Shown here: positions 47,786-56,171 of the stretch, piece by piece
How positions within the stretch are numbered: position 1 is the first letter of the stretch
Layout of the letters: the number at the start of each line of letters is the position of its first letter
Assembly (NCBI RefSeq): GCF_027941835.1
Contig: NZ_CP116005.1
Coordinates: forward strand, 3,735,501-3,799,500
Direction of reading: 5' to 3'
Source: Sphingosinicella microcystinivorans
Lineage (GTDB): Bacteria > Pseudomonadota > Alphaproteobacteria > Sphingomonadales > Sphingomonadaceae
Length of the DNA: 64,000 bases
Translations under genes and position numbers: made by a program
Notes under the pieces: model-generated
Databases searched by the model: none
Told to the model about the DNA's origin: nothing
Seen by the model: the letters and a program-made list of their open reading frames with translations, nothing else

Positions 47786-48679
47786 CTACCGCGCCCGCGC
47801 CTGCGGATAGGTGCCGAGCATCCGCACCCACTTGGTATGGTAGCGAAGCTCGTCGAGCGCGCGTTCGACGTTCGGGTCGTCGGGCCGCCCCTCGATGTCC
47901 ACGTAGAACTCAGCGGCCTGGAACTGGCCGTCCCGCATGTAGCTTTCGAGCTTGGTGAGGTTGACGCCGTTGGTGGCGAAGCCGCCGAGCGCCTTGTAGA
48001 GCGCGGCGGGAACCGAGCGCACCTCGAACAGCAGCGAGGTCATGGCGGGCACCCCCGCTTCCGGCATCATCGGCTCGCGCGCCAGCGCGACGAAACGCGT
48101 GGTGTTGTGCGCCGCGTCCTCGATGCCCTCGGCAAGCGGCGTGAGGCCGTAGAGCTGCCCGGCGAGCTGCGAGGCCACCGCGGCGACCGTCCTGTCGCCG
48201 TCGTCAGCGACCTTCGCGGCGGACGCGGCGGTGTCGAACGAGGCGACCGGGCTGATGCCCCATTCGCGAAGGCGCTTCCGGCACTGGCCGAGCGCCTGCG
48301 GGTGGCTGATCGCGACTTTCACGTCCGAAAGCGCCGCGCCCGGCACCGCGAGCAGCGAATGGCGGACGCGCACGAAATGCTCGGCGACGATCCAGAGGCC
48401 CGACTCCGGCAGCAGGAAGTGGATGTCGGCGACGCGCCCGTGCAGCGAGTTCTCGATCGGGATGATGGCGCGCCCGGCGCGCCCCTCGCGCACCGCGTCG
48501 ATGGCGTCGGCGAACGAAAGGCACGGCAGCGTCGGCGCACCGGCCGCCATCTCGCGCGCGGCCTGATGCGAATAGGCGCCGGGCGCGCCCTGAAAGGCGA
48601 CGACGGTTTCCGGCGACTTTTCAGCGGCTTGCGCAAGCTCTTCAACGAGCCTCGCGGCGGATTCGGGATAGTTCTGCAT
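47786..48679 (-). CDS. pheA: Prephenate dehydratase
   Basis: Converts prephenate to phenylpyruvate in phenylalanine synthesis. The 297-aa protein has VAFQGAPGAYSHQAARE at the start, AIIPIENSLHGRVADIHFLL, and the catalytic Thr-Thr motif in AAHNTTRFVAL near residue 194. A C-terminal ACT domain (TSLLFEVRSVPAALYKALG, with LTKLESYMRDG) should bind phenylalanine for feedback; the usual ESRP is ESYM here. It lacks a chorismate mutase domain. ATG at 48679 gives the correct N-terminus. Confidence 0.93.
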   Translation of the reverse strand: MQNYPESAARLVEELAQAAEKSPETVVAFQGAPGAYSHQAAREMAAGAPTLPCLSFADAIDAVREGRAGRAIIPIENSLHGRVADIHFLLPESGLWIVAEHFVRVRHSLLAVPGAALSDVKVAISHPQALGQCRKRLREWGISPVASFDTAASAAKVADDGDRTVAAVASQLAGQLYGLTPLAEGIEDAAHNTTRFVALAREPMMPEAGVPAMTSLLFEVRSVPAALYKALGGFATNGVNLTKLESYMRDGQFQAAEFYVDIEGRPDDPNVERALDELRYHTKWVRMLGTYPQARAR

Positions 48680-48827
48680 CGCCGCGCTCTTTGCGGCGCG
48701 CAGGCTTCCCGCGTCAAGCGCAGCCTGCGGCGATCTGGTGCTTGGCAAGCCCGACTCCTGAAACTATGTTCCGCGCGATTTTGAATCGGGGGGCCTCAGA
48801 GAAAGGCCCCGCTCTTCGGAGGGCGCA

Positions 48828-49490
48828 GTGGACAGTTACGAATGGAACAAGATTATCGGCTGGGTGCTGGCAGCCGCGATCGCGGTGCTCGGCCTGTCGA
48901 TCCTGACCGGTTTCGTCTATTCGCCCGGCCATTCCGAAACGAAGGGCTACATCGTCGAGGGCGTCGAGGTCGAGGCTGACGCCGGCGGCGCCGGCGCCGA
49001 GGCCGCGCAGCCGATCGCCGCGTTCCTTGCCACCGCCAATCCGGCGAAGGGCGAAGCGCAGTTCAAGAAGTGCGCTGCCTGCCACACGATCACCAAGGGC
49101 GGCGCCACCGGTCAGGGCCCGAACCTCTACGGCATCCTCGGCGCCAAGGTCGCGCATATCGCGAGCTTCGCCTACTCCGACGCCGTGAAGGGCCACGGCG
49201 GCAACTGGGGCTGGGACGAGCTCAGCCACTGGATCGAATCGCCCCGCAAGTACATCCCGGGCAACAAGATGAGCTTCGCGGGCATCTCGAAGCCGCAGGA
49301 CCGCGCCGACCTGCTCGCCTACCTCAATTCGCAGAGCGACAGCCCGCTGCCGCTGCCGGCCGTCCCGGCGGTTGCCGAGGCGCCCGCTGCCGAGGCCCCG
49401 GCCGACGCCGCCGCATCGGACGCCGCACCGGCAGCCGGTGAACAGGCCGCCGCCCCGGCGGAAGCGCCTGCGGAAGCGGCTACCCACTAA
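48828..49490 (+). CDS. Membrane-anchored cytochrome c (CycM/c552-like)
   Basis: A 220-aa protein with one N-terminal transmembrane anchor (IIGWVLAAAIAVLGLSILTGF) and a class I cytochrome c domain in the periplasm. Haem is attached at CAACH (Cys82, Cys85, His86) and the axial methionine is probably in YIPGNKMSFAGI near residue 147. This is the layout of CycM-type cytochromes that pass electrons to terminal oxidases. The last 50 residues are Ala/Pro/Glu-rich and likely disordered. The start is GTG at 48828, 5 nt after GGAGG. Confidence 0.92.
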   Translation: MDSYEWNKIIGWVLAAAIAVLGLSILTGFVYSPGHSETKGYIVEGVEVEADAGGAGAEAAQPIAAFLATANPAKGEAQFKKCAACHTITKGGATGQGPNLYGILGAKVAHIASFAYSDAVKGHGGNWGWDELSHWIESPRKYIPGNKMSFAGISKPQDRADLLAYLNSQSDSPLPLPAVPAVAEAPAAEAPADAAASDAAPAAGEQAAAPAEAPAEAATH

Positions 49491-50746
49491 ATCCGCTTGA
49501 AGGCCGGGCGCTGGCCATAGGTGAGCCAGCGCCACAGCCATTCGAGCGGCCCCATCCGGAACCGCCCGAGCCACCATCTGCAAAGCGCGGTCAGGACGAC
49601 CGCGATGCCGAGCGCGATCAGCCAGCTCTCCGCGATCGAGATCCTGCCGTGCAGGCCGAGCGCGAAGCCCGGGAACAGCAGCCACTGCGCGATCAGCGTC
49701 TCGCCGACATAGGTTGAGAGCGCCATGCGCCCGGGCGCCGCGAAGATCCCGAGCACGCACCGTCCGCGCACGGTCCGGAGGGTCGCCAGCACCAGCCCCA
49801 CGTGCGCCAGCGTCGTCGCGAGACGCCCGATCTGGTAAGTCACCTCCGAAACCGGGATCGGCACCATGAAACCCGCCGCGACAAGCTGCTCGCTCTCGAT
49901 GAAATTGATCGGTACGCCGACCGCATAGCCCGCCAGCGCGATCCGCAGATAGACATCGCGCGGCAGCCCGCCGCCGAGGAAACCGGCCTTGAACAGCCCG
50001 GCGCCCAGCAGCATCATCGCCAGCGCGTCGAGCGACCACCAGCTGAGGCCCTTGATGCCGTTCCATTCATTGGCGATCGCCATCTTGTAGGCGAGGTTGT
50101 CGGCAAGGCTTCCCTGCCGCGCCGCCCGCGAGCGCGCGTCGGCTTCTAGGTCGGGCTGCACGGCGGCGAGATAATCCTGCCACGCGGCGACGCGCTCGTC
50201 CTCCTCGCCCGCACCCGCAGCGATCGCGGCCTCCGCGTGCTCGCGCGTGTTCATGCCCTCGACGACTGCGGCGGCGCCGATCGCGACCATGACCGCGATG
50301 CCGCCGAGGCCGAGGCCGATGAGCGCCCGCGCCGGAAGCTCGCGGAAGGGAAACAGGAACAGCCCGGCGATCCCGTAGATGAGCAGGATGTCGCCCGGCC
50401 ACATCAGCAGATAGCCGTGGATGAGCCCGAACAGGATGAGCGCGGCCATGCGGCGGTAGTAGATCGAAAGCGCGGACCGGCCGTCGCGCGGACGCGAAGC
50501 GAGGATCACGAAGCCCGCGCCGAACAGCAGCGAGAGCAGGCCGCGCATCGTGCCTTCGACGAAGAGTTGCTGCGTCCACCAGACGATGTGGTCGGCGAGG
50601 CCCCAGCCGGCGATACGCGGGTCGGATTCGACGCCGGGGACACTGCCCATGCCCCGGATGTTGAGCAGCATGATGCCCAGAATGGCGATGCCGCGCAGGA
50701 CATCCAGCGCCTCGATGCGTGCCGCGCTGTCCCGCGCCTCGCCCAT
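49487..50746 (-). CDS. DUF418 family membrane protein
   Basis: A 419-aa integral membrane protein with about ten hydrophobic segments. It carries the N-terminal RIEALDVLRGIAILGIMLLNI and FGAGFVILASR, and the C-terminal DUF418 segment FAAPGRMALSTYVGETLIAQWLLF with WLGRFRMGPLEWLWRWLTYGQ. DUF418 proteins resemble acyltransferase-3/heparan acetyltransferase families; substrate unknown. It overlaps the stop of the convergent cytochrome c gene by 4 nt and lies 38 nt downstream of the LOG gene's region on the same chromosome strand direction. Confidence 0.88.
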   Translation of the reverse strand: MGEARDSAARIEALDVLRGIAILGIMLLNIRGMGSVPGVESDPRIAGWGLADHIVWWTQQLFVEGTMRGLLSLLFGAGFVILASRPRDGRSALSIYYRRMAALILFGLIHGYLLMWPGDILLIYGIAGLFLFPFRELPARALIGLGLGGIAVMVAIGAAAVVEGMNTREHAEAAIAAGAGEEDERVAAWQDYLAAVQPDLEADARSRAARQGSLADNLAYKMAIANEWNGIKGLSWWSLDALAMMLLGAGLFKAGFLGGGLPRDVYLRIALAGYAVGVPINFIESEQLVAAGFMVPIPVSEVTYQIGRLATTLAHVGLVLATLRTVRGRCVLGIFAAPGRMALSTYVGETLIAQWLLFPGFALGLHGRISIAESWLIALGIAVVLTALCRWWLGRFRMGPLEWLWRWLTYGQRPAFKRI

Positions 50747-50784
50747 CGCCCTCCTCGGTCCGGGCGATCTCGTCTATCGCCGCC

Positions 50785-51663
50785 CTAGCAGGGGCCACCC
50801 ATAGCAGAAATCTCGTAGAATCCCGTCACGATTTGCCATGCTTCCTCGGCCGTTTCCACGAAGTGGAACAGCGAGAGGTCGTCGCGCGAGATCGTGCCTT
50901 CCTCAGCGAGCGCCTCGAAGTTGACGATCCGCTGCCAGAATTCGCGCCCGAACAGCAGCACCGGGAACGGCTTCACCTTGCGCGTCTGGATGAGCGTGAG
51001 CGTCTCGAACAGCTCGTCGAGTGTACCGAAGCCGCCGGGGAACGCCGCCACCGCCTTGGCGCGCATCAGGAAGTGCATCTTCCTCAGCGCGAAATAGTGG
51101 AACTGGAACGAAAGCGCCGGGGTCACGTACCGGTTCGGCAGTTGCTCGTGCTCCAGCACGATGTTGAGCGCGACCGATTCGCCGCCCGCGTCGTGCGCGC
51201 CCTTGTTCGCCGCCTCCATGATCGACGGCCCGCCGCCCGAGCAGATCACGAAATGGCGCTCGCCGTCCTCGCGCGGCAGCGACGAGACGAGATACGCGAG
51301 CTTGTAGGCCTCGGTATAGTATTTCGCCTTGGCGCGAAGCCGCTCGGCGACCTTCTTTTCCCAGCCCGTGCGTGCCGCGGCAACGAGCGCGTCGGCCGTT
51401 TCGGGAGACGGGATGCGCGCCGAACCGTAGAGCACGAAGGTCGAAGCGATTCCGTGCTCTTTCAGCAGCATTTCGGGCTTTAGCAGCTCAAGCTGGAAGC
51501 GGACGGGGCGCAGCTCCTCGCGCAGCAGGAAGTCCTTGTCCTGGAACGCCAGCCGGTAGCTCGGATGCTCGGTTTGCGGGATCGGCGTCGATTTCTCGGC
51601 GACCGCTGCGTCTTCCTCCGCCGAGGGGAAGGTGCGGTGCGTCACTTTGGTCTTGTCGTCCAT
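50785..51663 (-). CDS. LOG-family (TIGR00730) protein, possible nucleotide phosphoribohydrolase
   Basis: A 292-aa protein of the Lonely Guy/TIGR00730 group. The signature PGGFGTLDELFETLTLIQT near residue 200 (PGGxGTxxE) and VLYGSARIPSP near residue 75 define the Rossmann fold; CSGGGPSIMEAANKGAHDAGG binds phosphate. Homologues release bases from nucleotide 5'-monophosphates, including cytokinin activation in plants. An N-terminal extension of about 60 residues is hydrophilic. ATG at 51663 is used; longer upstream frames are shadows of the extensin-like gene. Confidence 0.9.
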   Translation of the reverse strand: MDDKTKVTHRTFPSAEEDAAVAEKSTPIPQTEHPSYRLAFQDKDFLLREELRPVRFQLELLKPEMLLKEHGIASTFVLYGSARIPSPETADALVAAARTGWEKKVAERLRAKAKYYTEAYKLAYLVSSLPREDGERHFVICSGGGPSIMEAANKGAHDAGGESVALNIVLEHEQLPNRYVTPALSFQFHYFALRKMHFLMRAKAVAAFPGGFGTLDELFETLTLIQTRKVKPFPVLLFGREFWQRIVNFEALAEEGTISRDDLSLFHFVETAEEAWQIVTGFYEISAMGGPC

Positions 51664-51695
51664 GCGCGCGTCTCTAGCGTCCAAAACGGCCCGCG

Positions 51696-52328
51696 TCAGC
51701 GGCAATATGGACCGCGGCCCATATCGAGATGCAGGTGGTCCTGGTGGTAGGCGTCGGCGTCCGGACCGATGACGATGTTGAACCGCGCACAGCCCGCGCG
51801 GTGCGCGGCGCGCAGGAAGGATTGCTCGTCGCCCGGCCCGCGCCAGCCGGATTTCACCGCCACGGTGCGGCCGTTTGCAAGCGTGAAGCTCGCGATGTCG
51901 ACCGCGTTCGCGCGCGCGTGCTCGGAAAGCCGCGCGCCGGGCTGGCTGTTGCGCGTGCGGCAGGCATAGGTGCCGTAGCTCTGGATACGCACGACATCGG
52001 CGCCGAAATGGTCGCGCGCCGCCGGGCGGACGCCCTCGTGCACCCAGCGGTAGAGCGATTCCGCGACCGGGCACGACACCGCCTTCAGCCCCGCGACCGG
52101 CACGCCGATGTCGAGCAGCAGCACGGCGTTCTCGTAGCCGCACTGGCCTTCGACATGCGGATCGAGCCTGCGGTACTTGAGGCCCTGGATACGGTCCAGC
52201 CGCGCGAAGCACGCCGCCGCGTTCTCCGGCTGCTGCGAGACCGGCTGCCGCCCGGAAACCGGCGGAGGCCCGCCCGAACAGGCCGCGACGGCAAGCAGCG
52301 ACAAGGCGGAAAGAACGCGGCCCCACAT
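51696..52328 (-). CDS. Extensin-like C-terminal domain lipoprotein
   Basis: A 210-aa protein with a lipoprotein signal (VLSALSLLAVAAC, Cys17). The mature part is an Extensin-like_C domain: CGYENAVLLLDIGVPVAGLKAVSCPVAESLYRW-type middle, SYGTYACRTRNSQPGARLSEHARANAVDIASF near residues 115-145, and a final HQDHLHLDMGRGPYCR. The SEHARANAVD and HLHLD groups resemble metal-dependent peptidoglycan peptidases of the peptidase M15 type. Likely acts in cell-wall remodelling in the periplasm. ATG at 52328 follows AAAAGGAAACGC. Confidence 0.88.
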   Translation of the reverse strand: MWGRVLSALSLLAVAACSGGPPPVSGRQPVSQQPENAAACFARLDRIQGLKYRRLDPHVEGQCGYENAVLLLDIGVPVAGLKAVSCPVAESLYRWVHEGVRPAARDHFGADVVRIQSYGTYACRTRNSQPGARLSEHARANAVDIASFTLANGRTVAVKSGWRGPGDEQSFLRAAHRAGCARFNIVIGPDADAYHQDHLHLDMGRGPYCR

Positions 52329-52504
52329 GCGTTTCCTTTTAGCGCCCCGCCCACGCCCCGCAACCGCGCTTGGCCGTGCACGGTCGGCCTCGCTCCGTCG
52401 CATTTGACGATGACGTTAACCTTGCCTCAATCCGCATGGGGAAACGTCGGAGGCAACGGCTCCTGAGAGAGCGAAGGAAGAGTCGCGGGGTGTTCGGGTA
52501 GCGT

Positions 52505-53650
52505 ATGAAACAGGCGTTCTTTCCGCGGGCAGAAACCGTGCTCGACGGCATCTATGTGGACCTCGTGCGCAGCCTCTACGCTGCGTTCATCCCTTCGGTG
52601 ATCATGAGCGTCGGCTTCGTGGCCGGCGGCGTCCTGATGGTCCGGGAGACCGGCGACATGGCGCTCGCCCTCATCGTGGCCGCGGGAACGCTCGCGAGCC
52701 TGATCCGCCTCGCCGTGGCGTTCGGCGGCCGCGAGGAAGCGCTCGATCCCGGCCTCGGCGTCGAGCGCGCGCAGCGCCTCGAGCACCGCTTCGCCGCCAC
52801 CTATCTCGCCTTCGCGGTCTGTCTCGGCGCGTTCGGCGCACGCGTCTTCGCGCTGCCTGCAACCGGTGTGCACCTGTTCACTGTCACGCTGCTCGTCGGC
52901 TACGGCGCCGGGGTTTCCGCCGGGATCGCGCTCAGGCCGCGCCTCGCCGTGTCCAGCATGGTCATCGGCATCGTGCCGGGTATCGTCGCTGCTTTCGCGG
53001 TGCCGCAGCAGATCTACTGGGCGACCGCGGCCATGATGGTGGCGCTGCTGGCGGGCGGCATCCGCAGCCTGCTCGACCGCTACCGCTTCACGGTGAGGGA
53101 GATCAGCAGGCGCATCACCTTCGGCAATCTGGCGCGCACCGACGGGCTCACCGACCTTCCGAACCGCCTTGCCCTGCGCGAATGGTTCGAGGAGCACGTG
53201 ACGCTCAACCCGCGCGCCGGGCTCGTCGCGGTGCACTGCCTCGATCTCGACGGGTTCAAGGCGGTCAACGACCAGTTCGGGCATCCCGTGGGCGACGCGC
53301 TGCTCGCGGCGGTCGGCAAGCGGCTCTCCTACATCATCCGCGACACCGACATGGCGGCGCGGCTCGGCGGCGACGAGTTCGCCGTCGTCCAGTGCGGCAT
53401 GAAGCACCCCGAAGAGGCCGCCGTGCTCGCGCGCCGCATCGAAGCGGCGATCCGTCAACCGTTCCGGCTCGGCGGGGAGGTCGCAAGAATCTCCACCTGC
53501 ATCGGCTACGCCGTTTCCGACGACCGCGCCGAGGATCTCGAACCGCTCATCAGCCGCGCAGACGAAGCGCTCTACATCGCCAAGCGCCGCGGCGGCGGCA
53601 TTGTCGCGCAGGTCGGGGACGAACCCGGGGAAATCGCTGCCGCCGCCTAA
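52505..53650 (+). CDS. Membrane-bound diguanylate cyclase (GGDEF)
   Basis: A 381-aa protein making cyclic di-GMP. Residues 25-190 hold about five or six transmembrane segments as an unknown sensor. A GGDEF domain follows (from about 210) with DGLTDLPNR, and the catalytic motif is intact as RLGGDEFAVV (residues 288-292). Exactly five residues before it lies RDTD (279-282), an intact I-site, so feedback inhibition by c-di-GMP is expected. No EAL domain. It converges on the lactate dehydrogenase gene with a 4-nt overlap. Confidence 0.94.
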   Translation: MKQAFFPRAETVLDGIYVDLVRSLYAAFIPSVIMSVGFVAGGVLMVRETGDMALALIVAAGTLASLIRLAVAFGGREEALDPGLGVERAQRLEHRFAATYLAFAVCLGAFGARVFALPATGVHLFTVTLLVGYGAGVSAGIALRPRLAVSSMVIGIVPGIVAAFAVPQQIYWATAAMMVALLAGGIRSLLDRYRFTVREISRRITFGNLARTDGLTDLPNRLALREWFEEHVTLNPRAGLVAVHCLDLDGFKAVNDQFGHPVGDALLAAVGKRLSYIIRDTDMAARLGGDEFAVVQCGMKHPEEAAVLARRIEAAIRQPFRLGGEVARISTCIGYAVSDDRAEDLEPLISRADEALYIAKRRGGGIVAQVGDEPGEIAAAA

Positions 53651-54795
53651 CGGAAGCGCAGGTCCTCGCGCGACAGGTCCGCGAGCGTGCGCGCGCCCAT
53701 CAGCTTCATGTCGCGTTCGATCTCGTCGCGCAGCTTGCCGAGGATACGCTCCACCCCCGGCTGCCCCGCCGCCGCGAGCGCATAGAGGTAGAGCCGCCCG
53801 CCCGAAACCGCCCGCGCGCCGAGCGACAGCGCCTTCAGCACGTGCGTGCCGCGCCGCACCCCGCCGTCGAGGATCACCTCCAGCCGGTCGCCCACGGCGT
53901 CGACGATCTCGGCGAGCTGGTCGAACGGCGCGCGTGAGCCGTCGAGCTGCCGTCCGCCGTGGCTCGAGATCATGATGGCGCTTGCCCCGATGTCGATCGC
54001 CCGCCGCGCGCACTCCACGGACATCACGCCTTTCAGGCAGAACGGCCCGCCCCACTCGGCGCGGATCGCCTCGGCCGCCTTCCAGTCCATCGTCTGGTCG
54101 AGCAGCGAGGTGAAATACTCGCTCACCGTCACGGCCGTGTTGCTGCCCTGCTTGATGTGGTCCTTGAGGTTCGAAAGCTCGAAGCGCTCGCGCAGCAGGT
54201 AGTTCAATGTCCACGACGGATGCGTCGCGAAGCTGAGCAGGCTCGACGGCGTCAGCTTCGGCGGAGAGGTGAAGCCGGTGCGGAAATCGCGTTCCCGGTT
54301 GCCGCCGACGATCGTGTCCACCGTCAGCGCCAGCGCATCGAACCCGGCGGCCTTCGCCGCCTGGATCATGTCGCGGTTGAGGCCCTTGTCCTTGTGGTAA
54401 TAGAACTGGAACAGCTTCGGCGTGGAGATCGTCCGCCCGATCTCCGCGAGGCTGACGGTCGCAAGGCTGGAAATCCCGAAGAACGTCCCGAACTTTTCGG
54501 CCGCCCGCCCCACCGCGCGCTCGCCGTCGTGATGGAACAGGCGTTGCAGCGCCGTCGGCGACAGGAACAGCGGCATCTCGATGCGCTTGCCGAACAGCGT
54601 CGTGGACATGTCCACCGTCTCCACGCCCGCGAGCACGCGCGGCACGAGGTCGCAGTCTGCGAACGCCGCCGTATTGCGCGCCAGCGTCACCTCGTCGTCG
54701 GCTGCGCCGTCGATGTAGTGGAAGATCGGGGACGGCAGGCGCTTCTGCGCGAGTGCGCGGAAATCGGCGACGTTGTGACAATCGCTGAGACGCAT
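53647..54795 (-). CDS. lldD: FMN-dependent L-lactate dehydrogenase-type enzyme
   Basis: A 382-aa alpha-hydroxy acid dehydrogenase of the LldD/glycolate oxidase fold. DYRALAQKRLP-like N-terminus (ADFRALAQKRLPSPIFHYIDGAADDE) is followed by FLSPTALQRLFHHDGE with FMN contacts, LFQFYYHKDKG, ALALTVDTIVGGNRERD, the catalytic His in ISSHGGRQLDGSRA near residue 260, and DGGVRRGTHVLKAL. L-lactate is the likely substrate; mandelate or other 2-hydroxy acids cannot be excluded. ATG at 54795 follows AAGGGGGAAG. Confidence 0.9.
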   Translation of the reverse strand: MRLSDCHNVADFRALAQKRLPSPIFHYIDGAADDEVTLARNTAAFADCDLVPRVLAGVETVDMSTTLFGKRIEMPLFLSPTALQRLFHHDGERAVGRAAEKFGTFFGISSLATVSLAEIGRTISTPKLFQFYYHKDKGLNRDMIQAAKAAGFDALALTVDTIVGGNRERDFRTGFTSPPKLTPSSLLSFATHPSWTLNYLLRERFELSNLKDHIKQGSNTAVTVSEYFTSLLDQTMDWKAAEAIRAEWGGPFCLKGVMSVECARRAIDIGASAIMISSHGGRQLDGSRAPFDQLAEIVDAVGDRLEVILDGGVRRGTHVLKALSLGARAVSGGRLYLYALAAAGQPGVERILGKLRDEIERDMKLMGARTLADLSREDLRFR

Positions 54796-54860
54796 GACGG
54801 ACTTCCCCCTTGTTGCGTGTCCGCCTGTAACATCCGGTCGCCTTGCCACAAAATGGCCAT

Positions 54861-54888
54861 TTGACTCTTGCCCGCGCATCTCTATGAG
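54861..54888 (+). promoter_or_regulatory. Candidate promoter of serC
   Basis: TTGACT (54861-54866) and TATGAG (54883-54888) are 16 bp apart in the gap upstream of serC. The start would lie near 54895, leaving a leader of about 50 nt with the ribosome site TAAGGAGAG at 54931-54939. Confidence 0.45.
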
Positions 54889-54942
54889 CGGCGGCGGGCC
54901 ACGCCGTCCCAACGCGGCGCGCGCTCTCTGTAAGGAGAGAAC

Positions 54943-56079
54943 ATGACTGACGTTACGAAGCCGGGCATCCTGCCCGCACGCCCCCAGTTTTCTTCCGGCC
55001 CCTGCGCCAAGCGCCCCGGCTGGGACCCCGCGAAATTCAACCTCGACGTGCTCGGCCGCTCGCATCGCGCCAAGCTCGGCAAGGCGCGCCTCAAGCTCGC
55101 CATCGACCTCACCCGCAAGGTGCTGGGCGTGCCGGACGACTACCGTATCGGGATCGTCCCCGCCTCGGACACCGGCGCCGTCGAGATGGCGATGTGGTCG
55201 ATGCTGGGTGCCCGTCCCGTCACCACGATCGCGTGGGAGAGCTTCGGTGAAGGTTGGGTCACGGATGCCGCCAAGCAGCTGAAGCTGAACCCCACGGTGC
55301 TGAAGGCGCCCTACGGCGAGCTTCCCGATCTCGAGACGGTCGACTTCACGAACGACGTGATCTTCACGTGGAACGGCACCACCTCGGGCGTCCGCGTCCC
55401 GAACGGCGACTGGATTCCGGAAGGCCGCGAAGGCCTCACCTTCGCCGACGCGACTTCCGGCGCCTTCGCGCAGGACCTGCCGTGGGCGAAGCTCGATGTC
55501 ACCACCTTCTCGTGGCAGAAGGTGCTGGGCGGCGAAGGCGGGCACGGCGTGCTCATCCTCTCCCCGCGCGCGGTCGAGCGGCTGGAGACCTACACGCCCG
55601 CATGGCCGCTGCCGAAGATCTTCCGCATGACGAAAGGCGGCAAGCTGATCGAAGGCATCTTCGTGGGCGAGACGATCAACACGCCGTCGATGCTCTGCGT
55701 CGAGGACTATATCGACGCGCTCGAATGGGCGGACGGGCTCGGCGGCTGGAAGGCCCTCGCCGCCCGCGCCGATGCCAACGCCGCCGCGCTCGACGCGTGG
55801 GTGCAGAAGACGCCGTGGATCGAGAACCTCGCCGTCGATCCGGCGACGCGCTCGAACACCAGCGTCTGCCTCAGGATCACGGACCCGCGCGCCGACGCGG
55901 AAACGCCGAAGAAGATCGCCTCGCTCCTCGAAAAGGAGAACGCGGCGCTCGACATCAACGGCTACCGCGACGCCCCTGCGGGCCTGCGCATCTGGTGCGG
56001 CGCCACCGTCGAGACCGCCGACATAGAAGCGCTGACACCGTGGCTCGACTGGGCCTTCGCCGAAGTCATCTCCAACTGA
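54943..56079 (+). CDS. serC: Phosphoserine aminotransferase
   Basis: A PLP enzyme making 3-phosphoserine from 3-phosphohydroxypyruvate and glutamate. The 378-aa protein is of the alphaproteobacterial/archaeal-like class: [16 protein letters not shown] at the start, [18 protein letters not shown] near residue 70, [12 protein letters not shown], and the PLP lysine in [16 protein letters not shown] near residue 190. serA follows after a repeat element, giving serC-serA, the serine pathway that feeds glyA. Confidence 0.96.
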   Translation: MTDVTKPGILPARPQFSSGPCAKRPGWDPAKFNLDVLGRSHRAKLGKARLKLAIDLTRKVLGVPDDYRIGIVPASDTGAVEMAMWSMLGARPVTTIAWESFGEGWVTDAAKQLKLNPTVLKAPYGELPDLETVDFTNDVIFTWNGTTSGVRVPNGDWIPEGREGLTFADATSGAFAQDLPWAKLDVTTFSWQKVLGGEGGHGVLILSPRAVERLETYTPAWPLPKIFRMTKGGKLIEGIFVGETINTPSMLCVEDYIDALEWADGLGGWKALAARADANAAALDAWVQKTPWIENLAVDPATRSNTSVCLRITDPRADAETPKKIASLLEKENAALDINGYRDAPAGLRIWCGATVETADIEALTPWLDWAFAEVISN

Positions 56080-56082
56080 AAC

Positions 56083-56152
56083 CGTCACTCCGGCTTGAGG
56101 CCGGGGTCCATCCGACACCGTGAATGGATACCGGCCTCAAGCCGGTATGACG
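56083..56152. repeat. Inverted-repeat intergenic element of a second family
   Basis: Two imperfectly complementary arms (about 56083-56113 and 56122-56152) share the core CCGGCTTGAGGCCGG with mismatches around it. It occupies almost all of the gap between serC and serA. Similar GC-rich dyads are common between genes in alphaproteobacteria. As RNA it would form a stable hairpin inside the serC-serA transcript. Confidence 0.8.
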
Positions 56153-56171
56153 ACGAGGAAAGCTACATCCC

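Noticed and set aside
52427..54781. A 784-codon frame spanning the GGDEF gene and the lactate dehydrogenase
   Set aside because: It is in a wrong frame for the flavoenzyme and antisense to the cyclase; both real genes have intact motifs.
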